Translations under genes and position numbers: made by a program
In this document: positions 1 through 9,019 of the stretch, one piece after another
How the letters are laid out: each line of letters opens with the position of its first letter
Numbering within the stretch: the first letter of the stretch is position 1
Notes under the pieces: generated by a model
Databases searched by the model: none
What the model saw: the letters and a program-made list of their open reading frames with translations, nothing else
Told to the model about the DNA's origin: nothing
From: Shewanella livingstonensis
GTDB taxonomy: Bacteria > Pseudomonadota > Gammaproteobacteria > Enterobacterales > Shewanellaceae
Assembly: GCF_003855395.1 (NCBI RefSeq)
Contig: NZ_CP034015.1
Location: forward strand, 1-64,000
DNA length: 64,000 nucleotides
Direction: 5' to 3'

Positions 1-80
1 CTTTTCAAGCTGGGAGCTGGTATTGGCACTTCGTGGATGTGGTGTGGTTATGCTTATTCATCTTTGTGTACGTGCTGTAA
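1..80 (+). CDS. coxC: Cytochrome c oxidase subunit III, C-terminal end (partial)
   Basis: The frame beginning at base 3 reads 25 codons to a TAA at 78-80 and ends in YWHFVDVVWLCLFIFVYVL, the typical last transmembrane helix of heme-copper oxidase subunit III. Most of the gene lies before the window. It is followed by SURF1, CtaA, CtaB and Sco genes, as expected for the 3' part of an aa3-type cox cluster. The protein is part of the inner-membrane terminal oxidase and does not itself carry the redox centres. The assignment rests on a short but characteristic tail plus the context. Confidence 0.85.
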   Translation, partial: FQAGSWYWHFVDVVWLCLFIFVYVL

Positions 81-87
81 AGCAACA

Positions 88-306
88 TTAGTAAGGTCTG
101 GGGTTAGGTTGAATATAGCCAAGCCCTAAGGCCACCAGCAACACCATAATGACCACAATAGAAAACAACACTCGGCGACCCAGAAAACGACTCATCGATT
201 GCTGATGTTGTCCTTTTACCATAATAAACAAGGCCCTACCTAAGTTAAATAATATGAATACAAGCAACGAGACTAAAACTAACTTAACAATGAAAGGTGT
301 TGTCAC
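88..306 (-). CDS. DUF2909 twin-transmembrane protein of the cox cluster
   Basis: This is a 72-residue protein with two hydrophobic helices (about residues 6-24 and 44-64) separated by a short basic loop (KGQHQQSMSRFLGRR). It matches the small DUF2909 family often found antiparallel inside cytochrome c oxidase clusters. The frame is open further upstream, but I place the start at the GTG of 304-306: an AAGGA Shine-Dalgarno sits 6 bases before it, and the product then begins MTTPFIVKL as family members do. It is convergent with the coxC end, and its 5' end overlaps the annotated SURF1 start by about 50 bases. The function is unknown; a role in oxidase assembly is inferred from position only. 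Confidence 0.7.
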   Translation of the reverse strand: MTTPFIVKLVLVSLLVFILFNLGRALFIMVKGQHQQSMSRFLGRRVLFSIVVIMVLLVALGLGYIQPNPRPY

Positions 307-1075
307 AGGCAATCCTTTTAGTAGCGTGGGTGTGTCTCGGGTATTATTTGTAATCATTACTTTGGTCGTGTTTGGCTTATTGGTCAAGTTAGGATTATGG
401 CAATTATCACGTGCAACATTTAAACAAGAGTGGCAAAGCACATTACTTGTGCGCCAACAGCAACAGGCGCTGACCTATGAAGCCATGTTGGCATTAGTTG
501 AGTCATCAAAACAACCAACGCAATCTGAGCCAGAGGCCGCTTTATTAACAGGTTATCGCTTATCGATATCAGCAAAGCCCATTAATAACTCCATACTGCT
601 GTTAGACAATCAGGTATATCAAGGCCAAGTAGGATACTTAGCTTACCAAGTGTTTGAAATAACTCCTGAGCAACCTTGGATATTAGTTGAACTCGGATTT
701 GTTGCCGCAAATAAAGATCGCCGAATATTGCCTCTACTCGAACCACTTGAAACAAGCTACTACACTCTCTTTGGGCGGGTATATCAAAAGCAGCCCAATC
801 CATTTAGTGATCAGTTAGATGCCGAGCAACTAATCGATAAGCCAATACGTTTTCAAAACATTAACACACCCGCATTAGCCGATATGTTGGGACATTCGCT
901 GATCTCTGTGGTGCTACAACCCGAAAATATCCCACGTTATAACTTACCTCATCCCTGGGTACCGATCCCTTTATCGGCGCAAAAACATCAAGGTTATGCC
1001 TTGCAATGGTTCACGATGGCAGGAGTATTTTTAGGATTAATGAGCTGGATAGTATTTCGACAATTTCGACGCTAA
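254..1075 (+). CDS. SURF1 family cytochrome oxidase assembly protein
   Basis: The product of 273 residues has the SURF1 plan: one helix near residues 29-46 running into the G-x-WQL-x-R signature (GLWQLSR), a large periplasmic domain with LLDNQVYQGQVGY and WILVELGFV segments, and a second helix near residues 250-268 preceded by the QWFTMAG motif. SURF1 proteins assist heme a insertion into subunit I of aa3 oxidases, which fits the adjacent heme A and heme O synthase genes. The N-terminus is uncertain. ATG 254 has no good ribosome binding site and would overlap the divergent DUF2909 start; in-frame alternatives are ATG 290 and GTG codons near 326-332. The family call is firm, the start is not. 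Confidence 0.85.
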   Translation: MNTSNETKTNLTMKGVVTGNPFSSVGVSRVLFVIITLVVFGLLVKLGLWQLSRATFKQEWQSTLLVRQQQQALTYEAMLALVESSKQPTQSEPEAALLTGYRLSISAKPINNSILLLDNQVYQGQVGYLAYQVFEITPEQPWILVELGFVAANKDRRILPLLEPLETSYYTLFGRVYQKQPNPFSDQLDAEQLIDKPIRFQNINTPALADMLGHSLISVVLQPENIPRYNLPHPWVPIPLSAQKHQGYALQWFTMAGVFLGLMSWIVFRQFRR

Positions 1076-1132
1076 AACTCGTCGCTAATAATTAACCTAA
1101 CAACAATATCAATATGATAAAGAGGAGATGGA

Positions 1133-1684
1133 ATGAACTCCCTACCGAAAAAGAGCAATAAAGCATTAATAATATTACTGCTGGTATTTATTTTACCGGT
1201 AGTGATAGCCAAGTTAGTGTTAAGCCTAGGACTTTACAATGGTGCGGTGACTAACAAGGGGGCGTTAATCTCTCCCGAAGTGAATTATGCCAACTTAGCC
1301 ATGGAAAACCCTAAACCGCATATTTGGCAGGTACTGTTCTTTCTGCCCGAAAAATGTAATGAGCAGTGCCAAGAACGCCTGTATATTTTACATCAGAGTT
1401 ATATCGCATTAGGTAAAGACCGCGATCGCGTTATCCCTATTATTGTGGTTAATAATAACAGCGACACCACAATACTTAAGCAATTGAATATCGGCTTCGA
1501 TCAAGTCAATGCTAATGATGCACTGGCAACACTCCTGATTGATCAACAGCTGATTATTGTCGATCCTCTTGGAAGTTTGGTGATGCAATACAACAATGTA
1601 ATAGGCCACGATGCCAATATCGCCCAAGGCAAGGCTATGATTGCTGATTTACGCAAAATGCTAAAGTTGTCGAGGGTTGGCTAA
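1133..1684 (+). CDS. Cox-cluster membrane-anchored thioredoxin-like protein (CxxxC)
   Basis: A 183-residue protein with a single N-terminal anchor (about residues 10-35) and a periplasmic domain. It is preceded by a strong AGAGGAG site. Residues 66-80 read QVLFFLPEKCNEQCQ, placing a C-x3-C pair (C75, C79) at the end of a beta strand, as in Sco proteins, which use CPxxC to bind copper. The downstream segment VIPIIVVNNN and the LIDQQLIIVDPLGSLVMQY stretch also resemble a degraded Sco/thioredoxin fold. It overlaps ctaA by one base (TAATG), so translation is probably coupled. Such proteins are usually left as hypothetical in Shewanella cox clusters; a role in copper or thiol handling for the oxidase is my inference. 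Confidence 0.7.
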   Translation: MNSLPKKSNKALIILLLVFILPVVIAKLVLSLGLYNGAVTNKGALISPEVNYANLAMENPKPHIWQVLFFLPEKCNEQCQERLYILHQSYIALGKDRDRVIPIIVVNNNSDTTILKQLNIGFDQVNANDALATLLIDQQLIIVDPLGSLVMQYNNVIGHDANIAQGKAMIADLRKMLKLSRVG

Positions 1685-2664
1685 TGGCAATTGAGCGATT
1701 AATCAAATTCACCTTGGTATTTACCTTAGCGGTTATTTTAATGGGAGCCTATACCCGTCTGTCAGATGCAGGCTTAGGCTGTCCAGACTGGCCGGGGTGT
1801 TATGGTCACTTAGCGGTGCCTAGTGCAAGTCATGACCTAGCAAAAATTGAAACGCATTTTCCGCAAATGACCATAGAACCAGAAAAAGCTTGGCTTGAAA
1901 TGATCCATCGTTATATCGCTGGCGCATTAGGATTAATGGTATTAGCTATCCTTATATTGTGTATTAAACATCCTCATGCACCGAAAAAACTGCCCAGCTT
2001 TATCGCCGTGTTAATTGTGTTTCAAGCGGCACTTGGTATGTGGACAGTCACGATGAAATTAATGCCTATTGTGGTTATGGCGCACCTTATTGGCGGTTTT
2101 AGTTTATTTGCCTTGTTACTGCTGTTGTATTTAAGGCTTAAGCCATTGCGGATCCCTGGAGGTGATAGCTATGCCAGAAAATTGGTTCCATTAGCCTTAG
2201 TCAGTTTAGGAGTGTTGGTCATTCAAATTATCCTTGGTGGCTGGACCTCATCCAATTACGCGGCTCTCGCCTGCACTACGCTACCTATTTGTGAAGGTAA
2301 TTGGGTGGATAACTTACGTTTTGCAGAAGCTTTTTCACCATTCCAAGGTGATCATCCTAGTTTTGAATTTGGTGTATTAGACTATGCCACTCGAATGACT
2401 ATTCATGTAAGCCATAGAGTTTGGGCCGTTGTTACTGCCATCACTCTGATCTTACTCGCACTAAAATTACGCTATGCACAATCAAATATTATGCGTAATA
2501 GCGGTTACTTATTGCTGTTATTGGTCATTGCTCAAGTCGGGCTGGGTATTAGTAATGTAGTGATGAATTTACCCTTAGGAATAGCGGTATCACACAATGC
2601 AGGCGCAGCCTTATTGCTGCTTACCTTAGTTTTTATTAATTACGCCCTATGGCGCAAAGCATAA
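1684..2664 (+). CDS. ctaA: Heme A synthase CtaA (COX15 family)
   Basis: The enzyme oxidises the C8 methyl group of heme O to the formyl group of heme A in the inner membrane. The 326-residue product has about eight helices in two four-helix halves. Four conserved histidine contexts are visible: MIHRYIAG and MAHLIGG in the first half, and [10 protein letters not shown] and VSHNAGA in the second. The N-terminal signature [21 protein letters not shown] is diagnostic, with a second cysteine pair in [10 protein letters not shown]. The start overlaps the preceding stop codon, and the farnesyltransferase gene follows after 13 bases, so this is one operon. Length and motifs are normal for the family. 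Confidence 0.95.
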   Translation: MAIERLIKFTLVFTLAVILMGAYTRLSDAGLGCPDWPGCYGHLAVPSASHDLAKIETHFPQMTIEPEKAWLEMIHRYIAGALGLMVLAILILCIKHPHAPKKLPSFIAVLIVFQAALGMWTVTMKLMPIVVMAHLIGGFSLFALLLLLYLRLKPLRIPGGDSYARKLVPLALVSLGVLVIQIILGGWTSSNYAALACTTLPICEGNWVDNLRFAEAFSPFQGDHPSFEFGVLDYATRMTIHVSHRVWAVVTAITLILLALKLRYAQSNIMRNSGYLLLLLVIAQVGLGISNVVMNLPLGIAVSHNAGAALLLLTLVFINYALWRKA

Positions 2665-2677
2665 GCGAGGATCGACC

Positions 2678-3589
2678 ATGACAAAACCTCTTACTATTAG
2701 TCACGATCAACCTAAATTGGCCCTGCAATGGCGCGCTTATTTTGAAATGACCAAACCCAAAGTCGTTGCGCTTATGTTACTTACCGTATTGGTCGGTATG
2801 TGTTTATCGGTACCAGGCATAGTGCCGCTGCAGCCTTTGGTTGCCGGTATGGCAGGTATTGCAATGATGGCTGGCGCAGCGGCTGCGTTTAATCACTTAA
2901 TTGATCGTAAAATTGATGGTTTAATGGCCCGTACCTATAACCGACCTTTACCTAAAGGTAAAATATCAACAACTAAAGCCGCTGCATTTGCAGTGTCGCT
3001 CGGAACACTGGGTTTTGTAGTGCTTTATGCGCTTGTAAATCCCCTAACGGCTTGGCTTACATTCGCCAGCTTAATCGGCTACGCCTTGGTGTATACCGCT
3101 TACTTGAAACGGGCAACCTCACAAAACATTGTTATCGGTGGATTAGCTGGCGCTATGCCACCCTTGCTTGGTTGGACCGCAATCACCAATGAAATGCATG
3201 GTTACGCCCTATTACTGGTGATCATAATCTTTACTTGGACCCCACCGCATTTTTGGGCTCTCGCGATTCACCGCCGTAAAGAGTACGCCAAGGTTGATAT
3301 TCCAATGCTACCGGTAACTCATGGGGTAGAATTTACCAAAACTTGTATTTTGCTTTACACCATTTTATTAGCCATTGCCTGTCTACTGCCGGTTTTAGTC
3401 GGTATGTGTGGTCCCATTTATTTGGTGGGCTCAACTTTACTTAGTTGCGGCTTTATTTATAAAGCGTGGCAGTTAAAGTTTCATGATTACCCAGAGCTTT
3501 CGATGCAAGTGTTTAAATTTTCCATTTATCATTTAATGGTGTTATTTATTGTATTATTAGTAGACCATTACTTTTGGGTAAATGCTTAA
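2678..3589 (+). CDS. cyoE: Protoheme IX farnesyltransferase (heme O synthase)
   Basis: This UbiA-superfamily membrane enzyme attaches a farnesyl group to heme B to make heme O, the substrate of CtaA. The product is 303 residues with about nine helices. The diagnostic first aspartate-rich site is N-x3[17 protein letters not shown], and [12 protein letters not shown] is the second typical signature. It sits between ctaA and the Sco gene on the same strand, as in other aa3 oxidase clusters, where it is usually called ctaB or cyoE. Its start has a weak GAGG-like site, and nothing in the sequence looks broken. Confidence 0.95.
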   Translation: MTKPLTISHDQPKLALQWRAYFEMTKPKVVALMLLTVLVGMCLSVPGIVPLQPLVAGMAGIAMMAGAAAAFNHLIDRKIDGLMARTYNRPLPKGKISTTKAAAFAVSLGTLGFVVLYALVNPLTAWLTFASLIGYALVYTAYLKRATSQNIVIGGLAGAMPPLLGWTAITNEMHGYALLLVIIIFTWTPPHFWALAIHRRKEYAKVDIPMLPVTHGVEFTKTCILLYTILLAIACLLPVLVGMCGPIYLVGSTLLSCGFIYKAWQLKFHDYPELSMQVFKFSIYHLMVLFIVLLVDHYFWVNA

Positions 3590-3606
3590 ATTAGAAGGGA
3601 AATACA

Positions 3607-4230
3607 TTGAAAAAAATCATAGCTGTAGGAGTAATGTTATTAGCCATCGCCGGTGGTATTGCGTATCAAAAGATGCACACAGAACCGATGGAACTGGCCA
3701 CCAGTTATGTCTTCGAACAACCAAGAGTATTAGCACCATTTACATTAGCAGACCAGTACGGTAATGCATTTACTAACCAATCATTGCAAGGTAAATGGAG
3801 CTTGTTTTTTATTGGTTACACCGCTTGTCCTGATGTATGCCCGACTACGTTAAATAAATTGGCAGCGGCTTATCCGCAACTACAAAAAATAGCCAGTAAT
3901 GTACAAGTGGTATTTGTGTCGGCAGACCCTAAACGCGACACTCAAGCTAAACGTTTAGATTACATCAACTTTTTTAATAAAGACTTTAAAGCAGTTAGTG
4001 CAGAACACAGTGATTTGTTTCCATTTAGCCGTGACTTAGGCTTTGTCTATGCCATGGTCGGAGACGACAGCGACTATCAAGTAGACCATAGCGCATCTTA
4101 TGTATTGGTTTCACCAAGGGCAGAAAAAATAGCGGTATTTAAAACCAAACCAAAACCGGGCCAATTACCACAAATTATTAATGCTGATCTCATTGCTGAC
4201 TTTAGTCAAATTGTGCAATCTTGGCACTAG
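3607..4230 (+). CDS. Sco1/SenC family copper chaperone
   Basis: A 207-residue membrane-anchored thioredoxin-fold protein that supplies copper or reducing power for the CuA site of cytochrome c oxidase. After an N-terminal anchor (residues 3-20) it shows the copper-binding CPDVC motif (C74, C78) in the context FIGYTACPDVCPTTL, and a conserved histidine in VDHSASYVLV. The start is a TTG at 3607, chosen because a GAAGGGA ribosome binding site lies 5 bases before it and the product then starts with a normal MKKI signal anchor. It is the last gene of the cox assembly run; a weak CCCCA/TGGGG inverted repeat follows near 4250-4273. Confidence 0.92.
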   Translation: MKKIIAVGVMLLAIAGGIAYQKMHTEPMELATSYVFEQPRVLAPFTLADQYGNAFTNQSLQGKWSLFFIGYTACPDVCPTTLNKLAAAYPQLQKIASNVQVVFVSADPKRDTQAKRLDYINFFNKDFKAVSAEHSDLFPFSRDLGFVYAMVGDDSDYQVDHSASYVLVSPRAEKIAVFKTKPKPGQLPQIINADLIADFSQIVQSWH

Positions 4231-4278
4231 TCATTCACTAATAACTTAGCCCCAACGCTTAATCAAAATGGGGATAAA

Positions 4279-5337
4279 TTACTCTTCGAGCCACTGACCA
4301 TTATCTTGCGGGCGTATCCACGCTTGTGAGAACCAATAATAACCGGTTCTTGTTTTACTCGGCGCAGTACAATTATAACGCGAGCGTCCTGGAGCTAAAT
4401 CTGATGATGCCTGAATCGAGAATCGAGTTTCACTTAACCAAATAGGCTTTTTAGCGCCTTGGCCTTGAATAAAACACATCACTTGATGTGGATAAATATC
4501 CTGAGTGTCGAGTGTTAGCACTAGTTTAGGCCGCCATTGACCAGAGACTAATAATGGTTCGCTTATATTTTGTTTAGTAACCGGCATAGGCAAACTGGAA
4601 AACTTAACCATTAAACTCGTCAAGTCAGCATAAGCATTGGCTACAGGGAAACGCGGTAACGCCGTTAATGAAGCATATTCTCCAGCTGCCCCCGATTGTT
4701 GGCCAAAACCAACAAAACCGTGTTTAGCCAAAATAGCTTCCAGCTTATTGGTATATTCGCCATAAGGGTAGGCAAACATTTTGACGCTTTGACCAGTACG
4801 CTTTAAGATTTCGGCTTCAGTTGCAAGAATATTATCTTCTACACGTGCTTGCCATTGCTCTTGCGTTTCTTTACCTTGGCGACGAATTAAATGTTCGTGG
4901 CCCCAACTGTGGTTCGCTATCGTCACGCCCTGTTCAGACAAGGTATTAATATCTTGCCAACTCATCATTCCTTGGTAACCCGCCTCAATCGGAGCAACAG
5001 AAATAAATACTGTATAAGGAAACTTGTACGTCGCTAAAATAGGCGCTGCATTTTGAATAATACAGTCATAGCCATCATCAAAGGTAATCACGATGCTTTT
5101 ATTATTTAAGGCCGTGTTATGCTTAATACTGTTGACAGCGTCCGCTAATGAAATAACCGTAAACTCATTATCAGCCAAATACTGCATCTGCTCGGCAAAC
5201 TGACTCGGTGTCACACTAGTACTTTTAGGCGTGTTTTCAGATACATGATGATATTGTAAAATAACCACAGCATTGGCATCACAATGCAATAAGCTCAAAC
5301 TGAACACCACCAACAATAACGCTATTTTCTTAACCAT
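4279..5337 (-). CDS. Secreted polysaccharide deacetylase (NodB domain)
   Basis: The protein has a clear signal peptide (MVKKIALLLVVFSLSLLHCDANA) and a NodB homology domain. The metal-binding TFDDG motif is at residues 85-89 (D87, D88) and the H-x3-H motif is in NHSWGHEH (H143, H147). Members of this carbohydrate esterase family 4 remove acetyl groups from N-acetylglucosamine polymers or peptidoglycan in the periplasm or outside the cell. A region of about 100 residues after the NodB domain has no recognised motif. The gene stands alone and is divergent from the MATE exporter with only 14 bases between the start codons, so their promoters must lie inside each other's reading frames or be very compact. 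The natural substrate cannot be read from the sequence. Confidence 0.85.
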   Translation of the reverse strand: MVKKIALLLVVFSLSLLHCDANAVVILQYHHVSENTPKSTSVTPSQFAEQMQYLADNEFTVISLADAVNSIKHNTALNNKSIVITFDDGYDCIIQNAAPILATYKFPYTVFISVAPIEAGYQGMMSWQDINTLSEQGVTIANHSWGHEHLIRRQGKETQEQWQARVEDNILATEAEILKRTGQSVKMFAYPYGEYTNKLEAILAKHGFVGFGQQSGAAGEYASLTALPRFPVANAYADLTSLMVKFSSLPMPVTKQNISEPLLVSGQWRPKLVLTLDTQDIYPHQVMCFIQGQGAKKPIWLSETRFSIQASSDLAPGRSRYNCTAPSKTRTGYYWFSQAWIRPQDNGQWLEE

Positions 5338-5351
5338 AATTATTGATACCT

Positions 5352-6695
5352 ATGTCTGTTAGCACACTACTGTTAAACCGCCAAAAAAATCGCCAATTAT
5401 TGGCATTAGCGACACCCATGATACTGTCAAATATCACTATCCCACTACTAGGATTAGTTGATACTGCTGTGGTTGGGCATCTAGGACAAGCTTATTATCT
5501 TGGTGGCGTAGCCTTGGGAAGTACCATCATCACCCTGATGATTTGGTTACTTGGCTTTTTACGTATGTCCACCACCGGACTCGTCGCGCAAGCCTATGGT
5601 GCTAATGATACCTCAACTCAGCAACAATTACTGATACAAGGTTGTAGCCTTGCGTTAACGTTAGGCTTAGCAGGGGTAATACTGCAATCTCCACTGCTCA
5701 ATTTAGCACTTAGTCTCAGTGATGCCAGTGAACAAGTGATGTTCTATTGTCGTCAGTATGTTGATATTCGAATTTGGTCATTACCTTTTGCCCTCACTAA
5801 TTTAGTCCTATTGGGTTGGCTACTTGGGCGCCAAAAGCCAAAAGCGGCCATGTGGCAGCTCATTATCGCTAACAGCGTTAATATTATCCTCGATATTGTC
5901 TTTGTCATGGTATTTAAATGGAATGTACAAGGTGCTGCGCTAGCATCAGTTATTGCTGATATCTGTGCTTTTTCAGTGGCATTAGTCATGGTAAAACGCC
6001 AGCTAGTTGCTATGGGCGGACTAAAATTCAGCCAAGTTATCGCACATTTATCATGGCGCGGATATACTCGTTTACTCACCTTAAACCGTGATATTTTTAT
6101 TCGCAGCTTGTGCCTACAAGCCGCCTTTAGCTTTATGACATTTTATGGTGCCGGCTTAGGCGACAACATAATTGCTGCCAATGCCGTACTGCTTAATTTA
6201 CTGATGTTGATATCTTATGCATTAGATGGCATTGCCTATTACGCCGAAGCTGAAGTGGGCCGCGCCTTTGGTCAAAAAAATCCTACTTTGCTCCATGACA
6301 GCGTAGTGTTAGCTTTTTGCTGGTCGGCAATAGTGGCAGTACTATTTAGCCTACTTTTTTGGTTGGCAGGACCGTGGATAATTCAGCTCTTAACCAACAT
6401 AGAAGCGGTGCAGGAAACTGCAAATAATTACTTAATCTGGCTTATTTTCATGCCCATATTGGCATTTGGCTGCTACTTATTTGACGGGGTATATATTGGC
6501 GCCGCACAAGGGCAAACCATGCGAAATAGTATGATAATCGCGACCTTTGGAATCTATTTCCCCTGTTGGTATTTGCTACAAGCCTGGGGCAACCACAGTC
6601 TTTGGGCTGCGATGTCAATATTCATGCTATGTCGAAGCCTCACCTTAGGTTGGCACTATTACTACAAACTCAGGTATCAACTAGCAGTCAGGTAA
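5352..6695 (+). CDS. dinF: MATE family efflux protein (DinF-like)
   Basis: A 447-residue inner-membrane transporter with about twelve helices in two similar halves. The N-terminus (ALATPMILSNITIPLLGLVDTAVVGHLG) is typical of the DinF branch of the MATE/MOP superfamily, which exports drugs or toxic metabolites using a sodium or proton gradient. An upstream in-frame TTG at 5343 is possible, but ATG 5352 gives the usual N-terminus. No LexA box was recognised before it, so SOS control, known for some dinF genes, is not supported here. The substrate is unknown. Confidence 0.85.
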   Translation: MSVSTLLLNRQKNRQLLALATPMILSNITIPLLGLVDTAVVGHLGQAYYLGGVALGSTIITLMIWLLGFLRMSTTGLVAQAYGANDTSTQQQLLIQGCSLALTLGLAGVILQSPLLNLALSLSDASEQVMFYCRQYVDIRIWSLPFALTNLVLLGWLLGRQKPKAAMWQLIIANSVNIILDIVFVMVFKWNVQGAALASVIADICAFSVALVMVKRQLVAMGGLKFSQVIAHLSWRGYTRLLTLNRDIFIRSLCLQAAFSFMTFYGAGLGDNIIAANAVLLNLLMLISYALDGIAYYAEAEVGRAFGQKNPTLLHDSVVLAFCWSAIVAVLFSLLFWLAGPWIIQLLTNIEAVQETANNYLIWLIFMPILAFGCYLFDGVYIGAAQGQTMRNSMIIATFGIYFPCWYLLQAWGNHSLWAAMSIFMLCRSLTLGWHYYYKLRYQLAVR

Positions 6696-6917
6696 TCGTT
6701 ATTTAAGTGACAAATAAAAAACAATATCGATCACTTAAGAATGTCTATAAGACCGTGAAGTATATCGAACAGGAAAATAACGATCATTACTTAAGTAAAC
6801 TCTGGTTAATCAGTAATAACATCGTCTTATAACATTCATTGCAATTGAACACTTCTAGCGACCAATCTTGGGGTAAAATATTCTTAAATAGCCCAAGTAT
6901 TCACACACGAGAACACT

Positions 6918-7247
6918 ATGACTCAAGAATTGATTATTACCGACATTAAGATCGGCAACGGTAAAGCGGCAGTAAAAGGGGCATTAATTACCACTCGCTA
7001 CAATGGATGTTTAGCGGACGGCACTCAGTTTGATGCTTCAGATGCATTCCAATGTGTCATCGGCACAGGCAGAGTCATTAAAGGTTGGGATCAAGGTATC
7101 ATCGGTATGAATGTGGGCGGTAAGCGGCAATTATCAGTACCAGCACATTTAGCCTATGGCGAACGTCAAATTGGTGAGCGTATTCCAGCAAACTCAGATT
7201 TATTTTTTGAAATTGAATTACTTGAAGTACTCACTCGAGACGACTAA
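6918..7247 (+). CDS. FKBP-type peptidyl-prolyl isomerase (single domain)
   Basis: The 109-residue product is a minimal cytoplasmic FKBP domain with no signal peptide. It shows the core motifs GALITTRYNGCLADGTQFDAS, VIKGWDQGI and the LAYGERQIGERIPANSDLFFEIELL strand that closes the active site. FKBPs catalyse cis-trans isomerisation of prolyl bonds and can act as chaperones. The gene is monocistronic, with about 220 bases upstream and a strong hairpin downstream shared with nfuA. The specific client is unknown. Confidence 0.9.
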   Translation: MTQELIITDIKIGNGKAAVKGALITTRYNGCLADGTQFDASDAFQCVIGTGRVIKGWDQGIIGMNVGGKRQLSVPAHLAYGERQIGERIPANSDLFFEIELLEVLTRDD

Positions 7248-7271
7248 TTCGAGTTAATAAGTCACAAACGA

Positions 7272-7296
7272 AAACGCGACCCATCAGGTCGCGTTT
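7272..7296. terminator. Bidirectional terminator between FKBP and nfuA
   Basis: A perfect 10-bp stem (AAACGCGACC and GGTCGCGTTT) with a 5-base loop lies between the convergent FKBP gene and nfuA, with A/T tracts on both sides. Confidence 0.85.
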
Positions 7297-7320
7297 ATTG
7301 TGCAGTGCGGTTCATTAAGC

Positions 7321-7899
7321 TTACGCGTAAGAATGCTCGCCATGCTCATGCTCTGTAACGTCACGAACACCTGTCAATTCAGTTGGGAACATATCTAACA
7401 ACTGCTTCTCAATACCATCTTTTAAGGTGATATCAACTTGCGAGCAACCGTTACACCCACCGCCAAACTGCAATACTGCAACGCCAGCTTCGGTAATTTC
7501 TACCAGCATGATGTTACCGCCGTGGCTAGCAAGTTGTGGATTAATCTCTGACTGAATAACATATTCAATACGTTCAACTAATGGCGCATCTCCAGACACT
7601 TTACGCATTTTTGCGTTAGGTGCTTTTAATGTAAGCTGCGAACCAAGCTGGTCGGTTACAAAGTCAATGCTGGCATCATCTAAAAACGGTGCGCTCTTTT
7701 CATCGACCATAGCACTAAAGCCATTAAATGGAAGTTCTACATCATCAGCTTCAGCAGCATCAGGTGGACAATAAGACACACCACACTCTGCTTGTGCAGT
7801 ACCTGGGCTGATAACAAACACACGAATGTGCGTACCTTCCGGCTGGTCGGCCAATAGTTTGACGAAATGGGCCTGAGCTGTATCGGTAATGGTGATCAT
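7321..7899 (-). CDS. nfuA: Fe-S biogenesis protein NfuA
   Basis: A 192-residue protein with an N-terminal degenerate A-type carrier domain (to about residue 95) and a C-terminal Nfu domain. The Nfu domain contains the cluster-binding motif [14 protein letters not shown] (C149, C152). NfuA carries a [4Fe-4S] cluster at a dimer interface and delivers it to client enzymes, especially under oxidative stress or iron limitation. Aconitase, encoded in this same window, is a plausible client. It lies near comF and bioH, an arrangement like E. coli bioH-gntX-nfuA. The start ATG is followed by the usual [12 protein letters not shown]. Confidence 0.95.
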   Translation of the reverse strand: MITITDTAQAHFVKLLADQPEGTHIRVFVISPGTAQAECGVSYCPPDAAEADDVELPFNGFSAMVDEKSAPFLDDASIDFVTDQLGSQLTLKAPNAKMRKVSGDAPLVERIEYVIQSEINPQLASHGGNIMLVEITEAGVAVLQFGGGCNGCSQVDITLKDGIEKQLLDMFPTELTGVRDVTEHEHGEHSYA

Positions 7900-8170
7900 A
7901 AAAACCTGCTCCGTCAGGGAATACCTGAGTAAATTAGTAAGAATTAGACCTATGATACTCTGTGTTGCATTGGCTTTGTAGTGTCCGTGGGATTTGATCT
8001 CGAAAAAATGATCCAGGACAACGTTTTTTAGCCCTGAAAATATCGCAATGTGCCTTATAGCATAGGTTATAGGACGTATTAATTAATTGTTTTTATTTAT
8101 AAAAAAACTTGTTATTACTCAAATCGAATTAATCTAACCTAAACCTAGGTTAATCTACCTTTAAAAAGAT

Positions 8171-8977
8171 TTAATCTAATAATCCTGGTGCTTCTGCCCG
8201 CGCAAGGCACCATGTTTGTACATGAACAAATTGTGGACTAAATAATCGACTAATTTCATCGACTGTTGTGCCGGTCGTGACCACATCATCAATCAACGCA
8301 ACTCGCTGGTAGGTCATATTCGGTTTTAGTTTGAATGCGCCATGGCAATTCCTACGCCGCTGTTTACCTGCTAATCCGGTTTGTGGCGCAGTATCGACCA
8401 CCCGAATTAAACAACCGTCGTCCAGAGGGATACCGGTCAATAGGCTTAACTCTTTAGCAATTAACCAAGCTTGGTTAAAACCTCTGTGCCGCAAACGATT
8501 GGGGTGTAGCGGTACTGGGATCAACACCTGTGGACGCCTTATAATGCCATGCTTAATGAGTAATGCGATACGACAAGCTAATTGCTGAGTTATCGCATTA
8601 AGCGGCGCACATTGTTGTTGGTATTTAATCGCAGCAATAAGCGGCCCTAATCCTTGATGATAACTGCAAGGTGCCACCACCCAGTTAGGCTTATGTTTAA
8701 GGCATTTGCCACAATATGCCTGCAATAGCGCGATTTCGCGACCACAGCCTAAACACACTTCATGCTGATACAAACTTGCAGCTAAGCACACCTGGCACAC
8801 ACCAGTAAGCACTTTATGAGGAAACAATTGCTGATAACCCATTTGCTCTATCCTTTGCTGGCACAGCAAGCAACGGTTGGGTAAACTGCCTAGTAAAATT
8901 GCCCTCGCACGCAAAATGCTGCTGATGCATGAGCGTAATAAGTGATGGATGTCGACTAAATTATTGCTTGATGGCAT
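8171..8977 (-). CDS. comF: ComF/GntX family phosphoribosyltransferase-like protein
   Basis: A 268-residue protein with an N-terminal zinc-ribbon-like part (CLLCQQR, CQVC, CLGCGRE, CGKC) and a C-terminal phosphoribosyltransferase fold carrying the PRPP-loop signature VALIDDVVTTGTTVDEI. ComF is needed for DNA uptake in naturally transformable bacteria, and GntX was linked to gluconate use in E. coli; the biochemical reaction is not established. The gene is divergent from bioH, with about 40 bases between starts, and the bioH-comF-nfuA order is conserved in many gammaproteobacteria. The intergenic stretch to nfuA (7900-8170) is AT-rich and probably holds the nfuA promoter. Confidence 0.88.
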   Translation of the reverse strand: MPSSNNLVDIHHLLRSCISSILRARAILLGSLPNRCLLCQQRIEQMGYQQLFPHKVLTGVCQVCLAASLYQHEVCLGCGREIALLQAYCGKCLKHKPNWVVAPCSYHQGLGPLIAAIKYQQQCAPLNAITQQLACRIALLIKHGIIRRPQVLIPVPLHPNRLRHRGFNQAWLIAKELSLLTGIPLDDGCLIRVVDTAPQTGLAGKQRRRNCHGAFKLKPNMTYQRVALIDDVVTTGTTVDEISRLFSPQFVHVQTWCLARAEAPGLLD

Positions 8978-9019
8978 AGGCTATTCATTCCATTAAATAG
9001 ACTCAAAGAGGGGTTAACC

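Noticed and set aside
4250..4273. Weak hairpin after the Sco gene as a terminator
   Set aside because: The stem is only 5 bp (CCCCA/TGGGG) with a 14-base loop and no T run, too weak to annotate.
8130..8170. AACCTAGGTT palindrome between nfuA and comF
   Set aside because: It is short, lies in AT-rich DNA, has no second copy, and could be chance or a weak part of the comF 3' end.
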